A stretch of 64,000 bases of DNA from Ferrimonas balearica DSM 9799 (GCF_000148645.1 NC_014541.1:1054001-1118000), one strand, 5' to 3'; shown: positions 22,301 through 30,788, counted from the stretch's first letter. The notes: generated by a model not told the origin, from the sequence alone. Numbers and translations are program-made.

Positions 22301-22378
22301 TTGATTGGCATATCCGGAGAAACTGATAACACTCAGTCCCGTCAGGACACCCAATACCCAATGTCGTTCCACAACCAT
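19322..22378 (-). CDS. Secreted tandem amidohydrolase, 1018 residues
   Basis: This is a periplasmic or exported protein with two amidohydrolase-like halves. After a signal peptide (VLGVLTGLSVISFSGYA), the first half has the fold but reads YPGFIDPYADYGLDW where a His-x-His is expected. The second half carries an intact GIIDEHSHIALYGG (His629, His631), later HVHSYVQSEI and THILEGYK, and NSDSRD as probable metal ligands. So only the C-terminal half looks catalytic. Related secreted proteins act on cyclic amides, dipeptides or similar compounds, but the substrate is not evident. First gene of a two-gene operon with 18047-19309. Confidence 0.82.
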   Translation of the reverse strand: MVVERHWVLGVLTGLSVISFSGYANQTQPELGIRDKTPSLTALTHARIVTEPGKVLDNATILIEDGIIRAVSRRVSIPDGAYQVDMTGYTLYPGFIDPYADYGLDWEYPGAPDDGPIYQIEPIGARHYNSSVHSEMRWAEHFQPDDSAGQWRNNGFTAVQSSIQDGVFRGQAVTVSLADKENHPLIYRSDGAHQISFDRGSGYQEYPASIMGSMALIRQTLSDARWYQAQSEKGLITELEPQQSLAPLANLPEQQVVFTSYHPDDTLRALRLLGEFEVKPALLGTGLEFERLADLSRWNATLILPLKQAAKPSLDSSGDALDISLRQLRHWERTPGNPAAVAEAGLPFALTQYGIEADQFWPRLKTAIEHGLSADDALAALTTVPARITGIADQAGKIAPGYRADLVVAKGDLFADGQLQALYLQGQYHPLEVDHTPPYLGQFALTLDDNELSLLVENQDELSASLSSGEASLELFDVNVNPYQLNGKVRLDALGYPGISVLSLSPSSGGLNGTLLLPDGQRQALALTSQSKAESTAQADPESDRPEYVSRVTLPNRAYGLDALPQAENLHIQNATVWTSDERGILTDTDVLVRDGRIREVGKNLETPRGYRVIDGTGKHLTAGIIDEHSHIALYGGTNEGSDAITSEVRIGDILDPSDIHIYRALAGGVTTAQLLHGSANPIGGQAQTIQLRWGENAEGLKFDAAPPSIKFALGENVKQSNWGDDYVTRYPQSRMGVEALYRDAFQAAREYRAAQQRYDDLSRSAQRRTLAPRPDYRLDALAEILEENRHIHVHSYVQSEIIALLDLAKEMDFKVQTFTHILEGYKVAREMAAAGTTASTFSDWWAYKFEVYDAIPQNACIMTEQGVNTSINSDSRDLIRKLNQEAAKSVMYCDMSPEEAWKMITINPAQQLKIDHLVGSIAEGKQADLVLWSGNPLSVYARAETTWIAGKPYFDRQRDLAERRRLSDERQALLQKLLADDAPAGSGDLDVTPEETPEWHCDSVSHFVNGRLVMHHH

Positions 22379-22494
22379 GTGGTACTCCCAGTTCTAATTA
22401 TTGGTTAGGTAAGGGGAGGCATTATCTGGTGTGGGCTGTAAGCTTGGCAACCGTTACGTTACAAACGAGCCATATAAAATGTAACGTTGGGTAA

Positions 22495-22530
22495 AACGAA
22501 AAACGGCCGCCGAGGCGACCGTTTTAACTC
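22495..22530 (-). terminator. Terminator of hns
   Basis: On the minus strand, AAACGG and CCGTTT flank an inner CGCC/GGCG stem with one mismatch. A T-rich tail follows. It lies about 12 bases after the hns stop. Confidence 0.8.
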
Positions 22531-22540
22531 AGGGCAGCAA

Positions 22541-22939
22541 TCAGCCCTTGATCAGGAACTCTTCCAGAGAGTGGCCGGCGTCCAGCTTCTCTTTGATGGC
22601 CTTGGGGGTGCGGCCCTGGCCGGTCCAGGTGATGTGCTCACCGTCTACGGTGATTTCATACTTGGGCGGACGCGGCGCGCGCTTTTTACGCGGCGCAGCT
22701 TCGGTCAGCACATTCAATTCTTCCAGGCTGATACCATCTTCAGCCAGTTGCTTACGGATCGCTTCAATTTTAGCAATGCGCTCGGCATTGGCGGCATTTT
22801 CAGCGGCCAGCTCTTCTTCACGCTCTTCTGCAATCTTCTGCATCTTGGCGATGACTTCCTGCAGTTCGTCCAGGGTCAGACCCTTTAATTGCGCTTTCAG
22901 ACGACGACCGTGGGTCAGGATCTCAAGAAACTCTGCCAT
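22541..22939 (-). CDS. hns: H-NS family nucleoid protein
   Basis: The 132-residue protein has an N-terminal helical and coiled-coil oligomerisation region (LTLDELQEVIAKMQKIAEER), a basic linker (PRKKRAPRPPKYE) and the C-terminal DNA-binding motif TWTGQGRTPKAIKE near residues 104-117, diagnostic of H-NS/StpA. H-NS binds curved AT-rich DNA and silences horizontally acquired genes. It is a single gene with its own promoter and terminator. The upstream region is much more AT-rich than its surroundings, as expected if the gene is autoregulated (inference). Confidence 0.95.
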   Translation of the reverse strand: MAEFLEILTHGRRLKAQLKGLTLDELQEVIAKMQKIAEEREEELAAENAANAERIAKIEAIRKQLAEDGISLEELNVLTEAAPRKKRAPRPPKYEITVDGEHITWTGQGRTPKAIKEKLDAGHSLEEFLIKG

Positions 22940-22990
22940 ATTGCTTAAACCTTTTCGATGAACACAGGGAGGGTCAATTAATACTACCTG

Positions 22991-22996
22991 ATTATA
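22991..22996 (-). promoter_or_regulatory. Predicted -10 element of the hns promoter
   Basis: The minus strand has a perfect TATAAT about 52 bases before the hns start, in an AT-rich stretch. The -35 region is poor. The 22940-23273 gap holds this promoter and the etfB promoter/operator; I see nothing else in it. Confidence 0.55.
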
Positions 22997-23197
22997 ATAG
23001 TGTCATTTAGAAAAGAAAGGGCATTTTTTTACTGAGTTTTTCATTACTGTGCTGCAAATAAGTTTCCAAATTAATACTCCCGGTCTTATTCAGGCCCGGT
23101 TCAAAATTCAACAGGCGGCAATAGGGGGGTAATTTGACCCCGATATATATTGAGTTGCAGCCGGATAAGGCCGATAAAGCAAGGGTTGCAGCGCCAT

Positions 23198-23227
23198 GTT
23201 GACGTTTACGTTAACAGAAAGTAGAGT
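23198..23227 (+). promoter_or_regulatory. etfBA promoter overlapped by a LiuR-like operator
   Basis: The promoter reads TTGACG, 17 bases, TAGAGT, a near-consensus sigma-70 pair. Its -35 side lies within an 18-bp imperfect palindrome (23198-23215) of the form GTT-n-ACGT-nn-ACGT-n-AAC. The 16-mer at 23199-23214 matches 13 of 16 positions of the site in front of liuR (40294-40309, minus strand). Repression by LiuR is inferred from this match and the shared pathway. Confidence 0.72.
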
Positions 23228-23273
23228 GGCCCGAGGATTGCGGCACTGTGCCGGTACGCAATAAGGACTGACA

Positions 23274-24023
23274 ATGAAGATTCTCGTTCCCGTTAAGCGG
23301 GTGGTCGACGCTAATGTAAAAGTTCGCGTCAAAGCGGATGAATCCGCTGTGGAGCTGGCCAACCTGAAGATGGCCCTCAACCCCTTCTGTGAGATCGCGG
23401 TAGAAGAAGCGGTTCGACTGAAGGAGCAAGGCAAAGCCAGCGAAGTGGTGGTGGTTTGCATCGGCCCGAAAGCGGCTCAGGAGCAGTTGCGTACCGCGAT
23501 GGCACTGGGTGCTGACCGGGCGATTCAGGTGGAAACCGATCAGGAGCTGGTTCCATTGTCTGTGGCCAAGCTGCTGAATGCCATCGTGCAGAAGGAGCAG
23601 CCGGAGCTGGTGCTGCTGGGTAAGCAGTCCATCGACGGTGACAACAATCAGACCGGCCAGATGCTGGCGGCGCTGATGGGTGCGGGCCAAGCCACTTTCG
23701 CCTCCGAAGTGAGTGTTGTCGATGGTGGCGTTCAGGTGGTGCGTGAAATTGATGGCGGCCTGCAAACCGTCAGCCTGAAGCTGCCGGCGGTGATCACCGC
23801 TGACCTGCGCCTCAATGAGCCGCGCTACGCCTCCCTGCCGAATATCATGAAAGCCAAGCGCAAACCGCTTGAGGTGGTCAGCGTTGATGACCTGGGTGTG
23901 GCGCTGGGCGAGCACCAGAAGGTGCTGAAAGTGGCGGCCCCGAGTGAGCGTCAGGCCGGTGTGATGGTGGGCTCAGTGGAAGAGCTCGTGGACAAGCTGA
24001 AAAACGAAGCGAAGGTGGTGTAA
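23274..24023 (+). CDS. etfB: Electron transfer flavoprotein beta subunit
   Basis: ETF accepts electrons from acyl-CoA dehydrogenases (here LiuA, 38643-39806) and passes them to ETF:ubiquinone oxidoreductase. EtfB binds AMP. The 249-residue protein has the family start [37 protein letters not shown] and the signature [20 protein letters not shown]. The stop overlaps the etfA start (TAATG). The upstream promoter carries a LiuR-like operator, suggesting control by branched-chain acyl-CoA metabolism. Confidence 0.96.
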   Translation: MKILVPVKRVVDANVKVRVKADESAVELANLKMALNPFCEIAVEEAVRLKEQGKASEVVVVCIGPKAAQEQLRTAMALGADRAIQVETDQELVPLSVAKLLNAIVQKEQPELVLLGKQSIDGDNNQTGQMLAALMGAGQATFASEVSVVDGGVQVVREIDGGLQTVSLKLPAVITADLRLNEPRYASLPNIMKAKRKPLEVVSVDDLGVALGEHQKVLKVAAPSERQAGVMVGSVEELVDKLKNEAKVV

Positions 24024-24949
24024 TGGCGATTCTGGTAATTGCAGAGCTGGATGGCCAGCTCAAGGCGGACACCGCCAAGGTGGTTCATGCGGCTCAGGCC
24101 ATCGGCGGTGATGTGCACCTGCTGGTGGCGGGTCATCAGGTTGCGGATGCGGCTCAGGCCGGTGCAGCGCTGGCTGGGGTTACCCAGGTGCTGGTGGCGG
24201 ACGATGCCCGTTTCGAACACGGTCTGGCGGAAAACCTGGCGGACCTGATCGTCAGCCTGGGTCGTGACTACAGCCACATCCTGGCCGCCGCGTCGGCTCA
24301 GGGTAAGGATGCGCTGCCCCGCGCGGCTGCGCTGCTGGACGTGTCGATGTTGTCCGACGTAGTGGCGGTGGAGTCTGCGGACACCTTTATCCGTCCCATC
24401 TACGCGGGTAACGCGATGGCCACCGTACAGTCGCTGGATGCCATCAAGGTGATGACCATCCGTACCGCCGCGTTTGATGCGGTGGGCGAGCAGGCGGCTG
24501 CACCGGTTGTGGCGGCCAGCGGCGGTGCCGATACCGGTCTGACTCAGTTTGTGGGTCTGGAGCGCATTGAATCCGAGCGTCCGGAGCTGGGTGCCGCCCG
24601 CGTGGTGGTTTCCGGTGGTCGTGGCGTTGGCAGTGGCGAGAACTTCGCTCTGATCGAAGCGCTGGCGGACACCCTGGGTGGCGCTGTGGGCGCATCCCGC
24701 GCCGCTGTGGATGCGGGCTTTGTGCCGAACGATTACCAGGTGGGTCAAACCGGTAAGATCGTTGCGCCGGAGCTGTATGTGGCAGTGGGGATCTCTGGTG
24801 CCATTCAGCACCTGGCCGGGATGAAGGACTCCAAGGTGATCGTCGCGATCAACAAGGACCCGGAAGCCCCGATCTTCCAGGTGGCCGATTACGGTCTCGA
24901 GGCGGACCTGTTTGAGGTTCTGCCGCAGCTGACCGCACAGCTGGCCTAA
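24023..24949 (+). CDS. etfA: Electron transfer flavoprotein alpha subunit
   Basis: EtfA is the FAD-binding partner of EtfB. At 308 residues it has the usual short bacterial length. The C-terminal FAD domain shows [48 protein letters not shown] and the terminal [18 protein letters not shown]. Its ATG shares a base with the etfB stop. No terminator is obvious right after it; the next 400 bases are regulatory sequence for the downstream transporter. Confidence 0.97.
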   Translation: MAILVIAELDGQLKADTAKVVHAAQAIGGDVHLLVAGHQVADAAQAGAALAGVTQVLVADDARFEHGLAENLADLIVSLGRDYSHILAAASAQGKDALPRAAALLDVSMLSDVVAVESADTFIRPIYAGNAMATVQSLDAIKVMTIRTAAFDAVGEQAAAPVVAASGGADTGLTQFVGLERIESERPELGAARVVVSGGRGVGSGENFALIEALADTLGGAVGASRAAVDAGFVPNDYQVGQTGKIVAPELYVAVGISGAIQHLAGMKDSKVIVAINKDPEAPIFQVADYGLEADLFEVLPQLTAQLA

Positions 24950-24969
24950 GCGAACACGCCGGCCCACTC

Positions 24970-25032
24970 TGTGAGCTGGATCACAATCTGGTGGCATTCT
25001 CTGGCGCGACGGTATGCCGTTGTGGTTAGAAT
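24970..25032 (+). promoter_or_regulatory. CRP-type site and promoter upstream of the lysine riboswitch
   Basis: TGTGA-N6-TCACA at 24970-24985 matches the CRP core in all ten positions. A -10-like TAGAAT lies at 25027-25032 with no recognisable -35. If transcription starts about seven bases later (near 25039), the CRP site is centred near -61.5, a standard class I activating position. The start point is inferred, not seen. The rest of the 24950-25349 gap is the riboswitch and a leader. Confidence 0.68.
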
Positions 25033-25075
25033 GCCGCCGTTGTGTTGCTCATTCGGGCAATGCAACTGCCTAAGT

Positions 25076-25265
25076 AAGGTAGAGGCGCACCGCCTATCAG
25101 TCCTCCGGAGTAGGGTGATTCCCGTTTATCCCGGACAAAAGGAGTCGGTGCCGAAGTGCGAAGGGCGTCATCCCGTCGTGCTGGGGTCGTATCGAATAGG
25201 TCCGACACTGCCATAGTAATCTCTGTCAGGACGACAGCAGTGGGTTTACTATGGAGCGCTACTGA
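25076..25265 (+). promoter_or_regulatory. Lysine riboswitch (L-box)
   Basis: The leader shows the conserved blocks of the lysine riboswitch in order: AGAGGCGC after the 5' arm of P1, GGAGTAGGG, AGTCGGTGCCGAAG, a GGGCGTCATCCC-type arm, the GCCATAGTAA to TTACTATGG helix, and GGAGCGCTACTGA. The four bases GTAG (25079-25082) pair with CTAC (25259-25262) to close P1. It lies 85 bases before an NhaC-family transporter. There is no T-run after it, so control is probably at translation initiation, as is common in gammaproteobacteria (inference). Confidence 0.9.
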
Positions 25266-25349
25266 AAGGACGGTGGATCACTTCTCATATCCCCCCGCGG
25301 TATCTATTGCCGTGTCAGTTGCCTCCATCTCATAACGACGACAATAAAG

Positions 25350-26936
25350 ATGGTTTCCATGCAATTCGCCAATACGGCGTTCGCGCTGCTGCCGCCGGTA
25401 GTGGCCATTCTGATGGCGGTAATCACCCGCCGGGTTCTGCTTTCACTGGGTGTGGGTATCCTGCTGGGTGCCCTGATGTACAACGGCTTCGCGCCGATGG
25501 CGACCCTCTCTGATATCGCCGACCGGGCCATTGGCCTGGTGATCGACGATGGCGCTCTGGAATCCTGGAACGTCCCGCTGATCGGCTTCCTGTTCGTACT
25601 GGGTATGACCATCGCCGTGATCAACGTGACCGGCGCTGCCAAAGCCTTTGCCCGCTGGGCCCGTCAACGGGTGAAAACCCGCCGTGATGCCCGCCTGATG
25701 ACCATGATGCTGGGCTTCATCATCTTTATCGATGACTACTTCAACACCCTGGCCGTGGGCTCCGTGGCCAAGCCGGTGGCGGATGACCACAAGATCTCCC
25801 GCGAAGAGCTGGCCTACGGGGTGGACTCCACCGCTGCGCCGGTGTGCGTGATGGCGCCGATCTCCTCCTGGGGTGCCTACATCGTTGGTTTGATTGGTAC
25901 CGTGTTTGCTGCCCGCGAAATCACCGAATTCAGCGCCCTGAACGCGTTCCTGCAGATGATCCCGATGAACCTGTACGCCCTTACCGCTCTGGCATTGCTG
26001 GCGTGCGTTATCGTGTTCAACCTGCAGATCGGGCCGATGGCCAAGGCCGCGCAGCGCGCCACCGAAACCGGTGAGCTGTGGGATGACAGCAAGGGCCTGC
26101 CGCCGGGCGCCGATCTGGACCTGCCGGAAGCGGATAACGGTTCCATTTGGGGCCTGCTGCTGCCGATCCTGGCACTGGTCGCGTCCTCCGTTTACTTTAT
26201 GCTGGCCACCGGCGCTGCCAACCTGGGCGATGAGCCGTTCACCGTAATGGCGGCTCTGGAAAATACCGACACCACCATTGCGCTGTTCTACGCCGCGCTG
26301 GTGAGCCTGGTGGTGGCTTTGGCCACCGCGTTCTACCAGAAGCTGACTCCGGCCATGATCAGCAAGGCGCTGATCAGCGGCGCCAAGTCGATGCTGCCGG
26401 CGGTATACATCCTGCTGTTCGCCTGGACCATCGCGGGCGTGATCCGCGATCTGGGTACCGGCACCTACCTGGCCTCCCTGGTGCAAACCACCATGCCAAT
26501 GTGGTGTCTGCCGGTGCTGATCTTCCTGCTCTCCGGGGTGACCGCCTTTGCCACCGGTACCAGCTGGGGCACCTTCGCCATCATGCTGCCCATCGCCGCA
26601 GATATCGCCATCGCCTCCGAGATGGCCATGCTGCTGCCGCTGATGGCCGCGGTACTGGCGGGTGCGGTGTTCGGTGACCACTGCTCGCCGATCTCCGACA
26701 CCACCGTACTGTCTGGCACCGGGGCGGGTTGTCACCATATCGACCACGTGTCGACCCAGTTGCCCTACGCGGTGTCTGCCGCACTGATTGCCGGCCTGGG
26801 TTACCTGGCCATTGGCATCACCCACTCCGCCATCGCCGGCTTCCTGGTGAGTGCAGTGGCCCTGACGGTCTGGGTACTGGTGATGCGCAGCTACTGTGAC
26901 CGCACCATCGCGATGCCGAGCGCGTCACAGGCCTAA
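25350..26936 (+). CDS. NhaC-family transporter, probable Na+-coupled lysine permease (LysW type)
   Basis: This 528-residue polytopic inner-membrane protein belongs to the NhaC Na+/H+ antiporter superfamily: [56 protein letters not shown] and [20 protein letters not shown] are hallmark segments. A second Met three codons in is an alternative start. The family name suggests sodium export. However, the lysine riboswitch in its leader points to lysine uptake; lysine-riboswitch-controlled NhaC relatives were proposed as lysine transporters (LysW) in comparative genomics. The specificity is therefore inferred from regulation. Confidence 0.9.
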   Translation: MVSMQFANTAFALLPPVVAILMAVITRRVLLSLGVGILLGALMYNGFAPMATLSDIADRAIGLVIDDGALESWNVPLIGFLFVLGMTIAVINVTGAAKAFARWARQRVKTRRDARLMTMMLGFIIFIDDYFNTLAVGSVAKPVADDHKISREELAYGVDSTAAPVCVMAPISSWGAYIVGLIGTVFAAREITEFSALNAFLQMIPMNLYALTALALLACVIVFNLQIGPMAKAAQRATETGELWDDSKGLPPGADLDLPEADNGSIWGLLLPILALVASSVYFMLATGAANLGDEPFTVMAALENTDTTIALFYAALVSLVVALATAFYQKLTPAMISKALISGAKSMLPAVYILLFAWTIAGVIRDLGTGTYLASLVQTTMPMWCLPVLIFLLSGVTAFATGTSWGTFAIMLPIAADIAIASEMAMLLPLMAAVLAGAVFGDHCSPISDTTVLSGTGAGCHHIDHVSTQLPYAVSAALIAGLGYLAIGITHSAIAGFLVSAVALTVWVLVMRSYCDRTIAMPSASQA

Positions 26937-26947
26937 GCGTTCAGCCC

Positions 26948-26979
26948 AACCGGCGGTGGTTCTCACCGCCGGTTTTTTA
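26948..26979 (+). terminator. Terminator after the NhaC-family gene
   Basis: An 11-bp perfect stem AACCGGCGGTG/CACCGCCGGTT with a five-base loop is followed by a run of T. It starts 12 bases after the stop. Confidence 0.93.
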
Positions 26980-27013
26980 TAAACTGGCGCGAACGTTTTT
27001 CGGGGGTCTTCAC

Positions 27014-27592
27014 TTGGCACAGCTCTATTTCTACTACTCGGCGATGAACGCCGGTAAATCCACCTCTTTGCTGCAATCCGCGTACAACTATCGTGAACGC
27101 GGCATGGTGCCGTTGGTGCTGACTGCCGGCTTGGATGACCGCTATGGCGTGGGCAAGATCACCTCCCGCATTGGCCTGGAGTCAGAAGCGCTGATCTACC
27201 GCAGTGAAGACAACCTGATTGAGCTGATCAAAACCGAAGTGGCCAAAGGAGCGGTGCACTGCATCCTGGTGGATGAGAGCCAGTTCCTGACCAAACTGCA
27301 GGTGCAGCAATTGACCCATGTGGTCGACAACCTCGACATTCCGGTGCTCTGCTACGGTCTGCGTACCGACTTCCAGGGCGAACTGTTTGAGGGTGCCCAG
27401 TATCTGCTGGCCTGGGCCGACAAGCTGGTGGAGCTGAAGACCATCTGCCACTGCGGTCGCAAAGCCAATATGGTGGTGCGGATGGACGCCGAGGGTAACC
27501 CGGTGCGTGATGGTGATCAGGTGCAGATTGGCGGTAACGACAGTTATGTGTCGATGTGCCGTACCCACTTCCGTGAGTTGGTCTGGGACTGA
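27014..27592 (+). CDS. tdk: Thymidine kinase
   Basis: Tdk phosphorylates thymidine with ATP in pyrimidine salvage. The 192-residue protein starts with TTG ([17 protein letters not shown], almost identical to E. coli), with the P-loop ending at Lys15-Ser16-Thr17. VDESQFL is the Walker B/catalytic segment, and the lasso/zinc domain has CHCGRKANM and a later Cys in SMCRTHF. It is a single gene bounded by terminators on both sides. Confidence 0.97.
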   Translation: MAQLYFYYSAMNAGKSTSLLQSAYNYRERGMVPLVLTAGLDDRYGVGKITSRIGLESEALIYRSEDNLIELIKTEVAKGAVHCILVDESQFLTKLQVQQLTHVVDNLDIPVLCYGLRTDFQGELFEGAQYLLAWADKLVELKTICHCGRKANMVVRMDAEGNPVRDGDQVQIGGNDSYVSMCRTHFRELVWD

Positions 27593-27607
27593 GATTGAAC
27601 TCAAACA

Positions 27608-27636
27608 GAAAACCGCCCATTGAGGCGGTTTTTTTA
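27608..27636 (+). terminator. Terminator after tdk
   Basis: An 8-bp stem AAACCGCC/GGCGGTTT with a six-base loop is followed by T. The convergent lipoprotein gene ends at 27651, and the T-rich/A-rich flanks would also allow some function on the other strand. Confidence 0.88.
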
Positions 27637-27650
27637 TGCTCATGTTTCCA

Positions 27651-28412
27651 TCAGTAGCGGAAGTCCACCACCATGTTGAGAAAGGTTTCGCTGTGGTTTT
27701 GCGTGGATTGGTGGGGCAAGTGGCCGTCAAACCGGGTGTTGGCGTAAACCAGTTCCAGGGTAAAGCCAAGACTCGCCTGAAATCGGTATTCCGTTGCCAG
27801 GTTGGCGCCCCAGATTTGCCCGTCGGCCTCCATCGTTTGGCTCAATGTCGGGGCCTCCGGGTAGCCTTGCCATAATCCCCGGGCCTCACCAAACCGGTAG
27901 TAGGGGCCACCATAGACTAACCTGCCAGCGCGGGGGCGGTAGCCGATGATCCAGGCCAGATCATAGAGCGCCAGTTTGGCGCGCCAGAGGTCGGATTCGC
28001 CGTCACTGCAAAAGGCGCAGTACGTTGACTCATCACTGTCAAACCGCTCCGTGGCCAGACTGATGGCCTGAGACCAGTTGCCGACGTCGGAGAACTCCGC
28101 ATATTGCCCGGCAAACTGGTATTTGAGGCTGTATCGGGTTGCCTGGCCGGCGGCGGCGACCCCGAACTCGATACCATGGCCCAGGCTCAACCCGATTCGG
28201 CCCAGGAGGTCGCTTTCCCGCTCCTTGAGCACCACCTCGTTCTGCAGCGGCACCTCCCGCTGGTTGACCTGGCCGAGGCCGATATTGGGGCGTAACGGGC
28301 GGGCGTCCACTTCGGGGCGATCCATGCGGAAGTGCTGAGGGGTAAATGAGACGGTGGTGGCACATCCGGTCAGCATCAGGCCGCATACCATCATCCATCC
28401 AAATCGCCACAT
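27651..28412 (-). CDS. Lipoprotein of unknown function, paralogue A
   Basis: I do not recognise the family. With the ATG at 28412 (AAGGAG six bases upstream; a second ATG at 28415 is adjacent) the protein has 253 residues, a signal peptide and the lipobox MLTGC (Cys17). After that it reads TPQHFRMDRPEVDARPLRPN, and alternating aromatic strands (LALYDLAWIIGYRPRAGRLV, GPYYRF, FLNMVVDFRY at the C-terminus) suggest a beta-barrel or beta-rich envelope protein. Its neighbour at 28745-29512 is a clear paralogue transcribed the other way. Two Cys close together (YCAFC) could form a disulfide. Confidence 0.8.
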   Translation of the reverse strand: MWRFGWMMVCGLMLTGCATTVSFTPQHFRMDRPEVDARPLRPNIGLGQVNQREVPLQNEVVLKERESDLLGRIGLSLGHGIEFGVAAAGQATRYSLKYQFAGQYAEFSDVGNWSQAISLATERFDSDESTYCAFCSDGESDLWRAKLALYDLAWIIGYRPRAGRLVYGGPYYRFGEARGLWQGYPEAPTLSQTMEADGQIWGANLATEYRFQASLGFTLELVYANTRFDGHLPHQSTQNHSETFLNMVVDFRY

Positions 28413-28744
28413 CATTCTCTCCTTGCTGAGCGATGCTGGCACCGATATGGCACCCGGTTTGGTCTAGAGAAAAAGGGCGACCAGAAAAAGCCAAAACCGT
28501 TAGGGATGGAACCGTTTTCGGGCAGACCGGGGAGAAAAGAGGGGCAGGCATTGCTGTTCGACTGATTCCGCCTGGATAAATGGGCAGACGCGTGAGGGCC
28601 GGCCGTTTCAGGCGCCGCCTTACGCCAAGCTGTGATGACACTTCTCTATGGAGAAAGGAAATGAGCGGTACGTGGTGGTGTTGATGAATGGGGCTCGGCA
28701 TACTCAGGCGACACATTGAAATGGTTGAGCTAAGGATGGCGAGA
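28413..28744 (+). other. Divergent intergenic region between the two paralogous lipoprotein genes
   Basis: This 332-base gap must hold both promoters. I see no convincing sigma-70 pair, terminator or RNA structure. The only repeat noted is a direct repeat GGCACC-N5-GGCACC at 28438-28454, one helical turn apart, close to the start of paralogue A. Short in-frame Met codons upstream of 28745 do not look like a separate gene. Confidence 0.4.
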
Positions 28745-29512
28745 ATGTGTAAAAAGCTCGGATTAATCGGTGTATTGATGCTGTTGTTGAACGCCTGCAC
28801 CACGGTGGTGACCGTCACCCCACAGCACTACCGTATGGATCGTCCGGAAGTGGATAGCCGGTCATTTCGTCCCAACCTGGCGCTGGGGATAGCCGCCAGC
28901 GAGACGATGGCGCTGGAGGAAAATCGGGATTCTGGAGGCAATAGCCTTTATCCGTTGGGGCGGGTCGGCCTGAGTCTGGGGCATGGCGCCGAGTTCAGTG
29001 TCGCGATGGTGGATAATGCCATGCGCTACGCCGCCAAGTGGCAGTTTCGCGGCCAGCGCGCCGAGCAATCGGAAGCGGGTAACTGGTCACAAGCGCTGAG
29101 TCTGGCGGTGGAGCTGTCCGACAGCGAAGATGCGGTCAGTTGTCACTACTGGTGTGGGCTTCCGAGAGAGACCGCCTGGAATGCGGATCTGGCACTCTAT
29201 GACCTGGCCTGGATCTTCGGCTACCGTCCAGAGCGGGGCTGGTTGCTCTATGGCGGTCCCTACTATCGTGTGGGGAAGGTGGATGGCCACTGGCATCATA
29301 AAGAGGGCGATGTCGTGACGGAGCGGCGCATCCGCAGTGATGGCGAGATCTACGGAGCCAACCTGGCACTGGAGTACCGTTTCGGATTTGGACTGGGGCT
29401 GACGGTGGAGGGGATCTACGCCACCACGCGCTTTGACAGCTTCCGGGCAGGTGAACCCCGGCAAAGCCAGTCCGATGCCTTTCTCAATTTCTTAGTGGAT
29501 TACCGTTTTTAA
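28745..29512 (+). CDS. Lipoprotein of unknown function, paralogue B
   Basis: Paralogue of the divergent gene at 27651-28412. Aligned segments include TPQHYRMDRPEVDSRSFRPN against TPQHFRMDRPEVDARPLRPN, RVGLSLGHGAEF against RIGLSLGHGIEF, LALYDLAWIFGYRPERGWLL, and the terminal FLNFLVDYRF. I chose the ATG at 28745 (AAGGA about nine bases before) because it leaves a compact signal peptide ending LLNAC (Cys18) and 255 residues; Met codons at 28721 and 28736 are alternatives. It has a CHYWC pair at the same position as YCAFC of paralogue A. Function unknown; the C-terminal aromatic residue is compatible with outer-membrane insertion. Confidence 0.8.
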   Translation: MCKKLGLIGVLMLLLNACTTVVTVTPQHYRMDRPEVDSRSFRPNLALGIAASETMALEENRDSGGNSLYPLGRVGLSLGHGAEFSVAMVDNAMRYAAKWQFRGQRAEQSEAGNWSQALSLAVELSDSEDAVSCHYWCGLPRETAWNADLALYDLAWIFGYRPERGWLLYGGPYYRVGKVDGHWHHKEGDVVTERRIRSDGEIYGANLALEYRFGFGLGLTVEGIYATTRFDSFRAGEPRQSQSDAFLNFLVDYRF

Positions 29513-29526
29513 CCGGCAATAACGAC

Positions 29527-29553
29527 ATTGGGCCCCGCACTGCGGGGCCCAAT
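29527..29553. terminator. Perfect hairpin between convergent genes, probable bidirectional terminator
   Basis: Thirteen-base arms ATTGGGCCCCGCA/TGCGGGGCCCAAT pair perfectly around one base, between lipoprotein B and pepT. There is no good T-run on either side, so termination may be weak or Rho-assisted. Confidence 0.65.
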
Positions 29554-29564
29554 GGTTTGGTGTA

Positions 29565-30788
29565 TCAGCCGTAACGCTGTGCCGTCAGCTGGCACAAGCG
29601 GACAATCACCTTCACCGCCTTTTCCATCCCCTCCAGCGTGATGTACTCATGCTTGCCGTGGAAGTTATCACCGCCGGTAAAGATATTGGGGCAGGGCAGG
29701 CCCTTGTGGGACAGCACGGCGCCGTCGGTGCCGCCGCGGATCGGCTTGATGATGGGCTGCACATCGCAATCCACCATCGCCTCACGGGCCAGCTCGATAA
29801 TGTGCGCGTGGGGCTCCACCTGAGTTTTCATATTGCGGTAACCCGCCTCCCACTCCAGTCGGCAGGGATGACCCTGGGCTTCCAGCTTCGCCACCAGCTG
29901 TTCCAGCAACTGGCGACGCCCGGCCAGACCGGCCTCTTCAAAATCGCGGACGATGTAGTGCAGGCTGGCCTCAGCGGTGCCGCCGTTGATCGCCACCAGA
30001 TGGAAGAAGCCCTGATAGCCCTCGGTGGTTTCCGGAGTCTGGTCGGTGGGCATCTGGGCGTGGAACTGAGTCGCCAGCGTCAGCGCGTTAACCAGTTTGC
30101 CCTTGGCGCTGCCCGGGTGGACCGAATTGCCGGTGATGATGATGCGGGCGCTCGCGGCGTTGAAGTTTTCATACTCCAGCTCGCCCACCGGGCCGCCGTC
30201 GACGGTGTAGGCCCATTGGGCATCGAAACGGTCCAGATCAAAGTGATCAGCCCCCCGACCAATCTCCTCATCCGGGGTAAAACCGATGCGGATGGGGCCA
30301 TGTTCAATCTCCGGGTTGGCCTGCAGGGTGGCGATGGCGGTCAGGATCTCGGCCACCCCCGCCTTATTGTCTGCACCCAGCAGGGTGCGGCCATCGGTGG
30401 TGATCAGGGTTTGTCCCTGCAGCGCCTTGAGAGCCGGGTACTGCTCCGGGTCCAGGCGATCGCCCTGGCTGCCCAATACCACGGCGTGACCATCGTAGTT
30501 GGGGATCACCTGGGGACGCACATCCCGACCGCTGGCGTCCGGGGCGGTATCCAGATGGGCAATAAAGCCGATGGCCGGCACCGGCTTATCGGTATTGGCG
30601 GGCAGGGTGGCCATCAGGTAGCCGCGCTTATCGAGGTGGACGTCGCTCAGCTCCATGGCGGTCAGCTCCTCATAGAGGGCTTTGGCCAGCACCATCTGAC
30701 TCGGGGTGCTGGGGCAATCCTGGCTGTTGGCGTCGGACTGGGTATCGAAGGTGACGTAACGCAGAAAGCGGTCGAGCAAGCGGTTCAT
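29565..30788 (-). CDS. pepT: Peptidase T (tripeptide aminopeptidase)
   Basis: PepT is a cytoplasmic dizinc M20B aminopeptidase that removes N-terminal residues from tripeptides. The start at 30788 gives [20 protein letters not shown], collinear with E. coli, and 407 residues. An in-frame extension of 11 residues is unlikely. Metal and catalytic features are visible: His78 and Asp80 in [17 protein letters not shown], the acidic [10 protein letters not shown], and [19 protein letters not shown]. Confidence 0.96.
   Translation of the reverse strand: MNRLLDRFLRYVTFDTQSDANSQDCPSTPSQMVLAKALYEELTAMELSDVHLDKRGYLMATLPANTDKPVPAIGFIAHLDTAPDASGRDVRPQVIPNYDGHAVVLGSQGDRLDPEQYPALKALQGQTLITTDGRTLLGADNKAGVAEILTAIATLQANPEIEHGPIRIGFTPDEEIGRGADHFDLDRFDAQWAYTVDGGPVGELEYENFNAASARIIITGNSVHPGSAKGKLVNALTLATQFHAQMPTDQTPETTEGYQGFFHLVAINGGTAEASLHYIVRDFEEAGLAGRRQLLEQLVAKLEAQGHPCRLEWEAGYRNMKTQVEPHAHIIELAREAMVDCDVQPIIKPIRGGTDGAVLSHKGLPCPNIFTGGDNFHGKHEYITLEGMEKAVKVIVRLCQLTAQRYG

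Noticed and set aside
22449-22490. Repeats CGTTAC and GTAACG upstream of the amidohydrolase operon, compared with the LiuR motif
   Set aside because: Spacing and flanks do not fit the LiuR palindrome; the arms are only about seven bases and 18 apart.
28648-28720. Short frame and a Trp-Trp-containing 7-codon peptide upstream of lipoprotein B
   Set aside because: Too short, and no attenuator structure or amino-acid gene follows, so a leader peptide is not supported.
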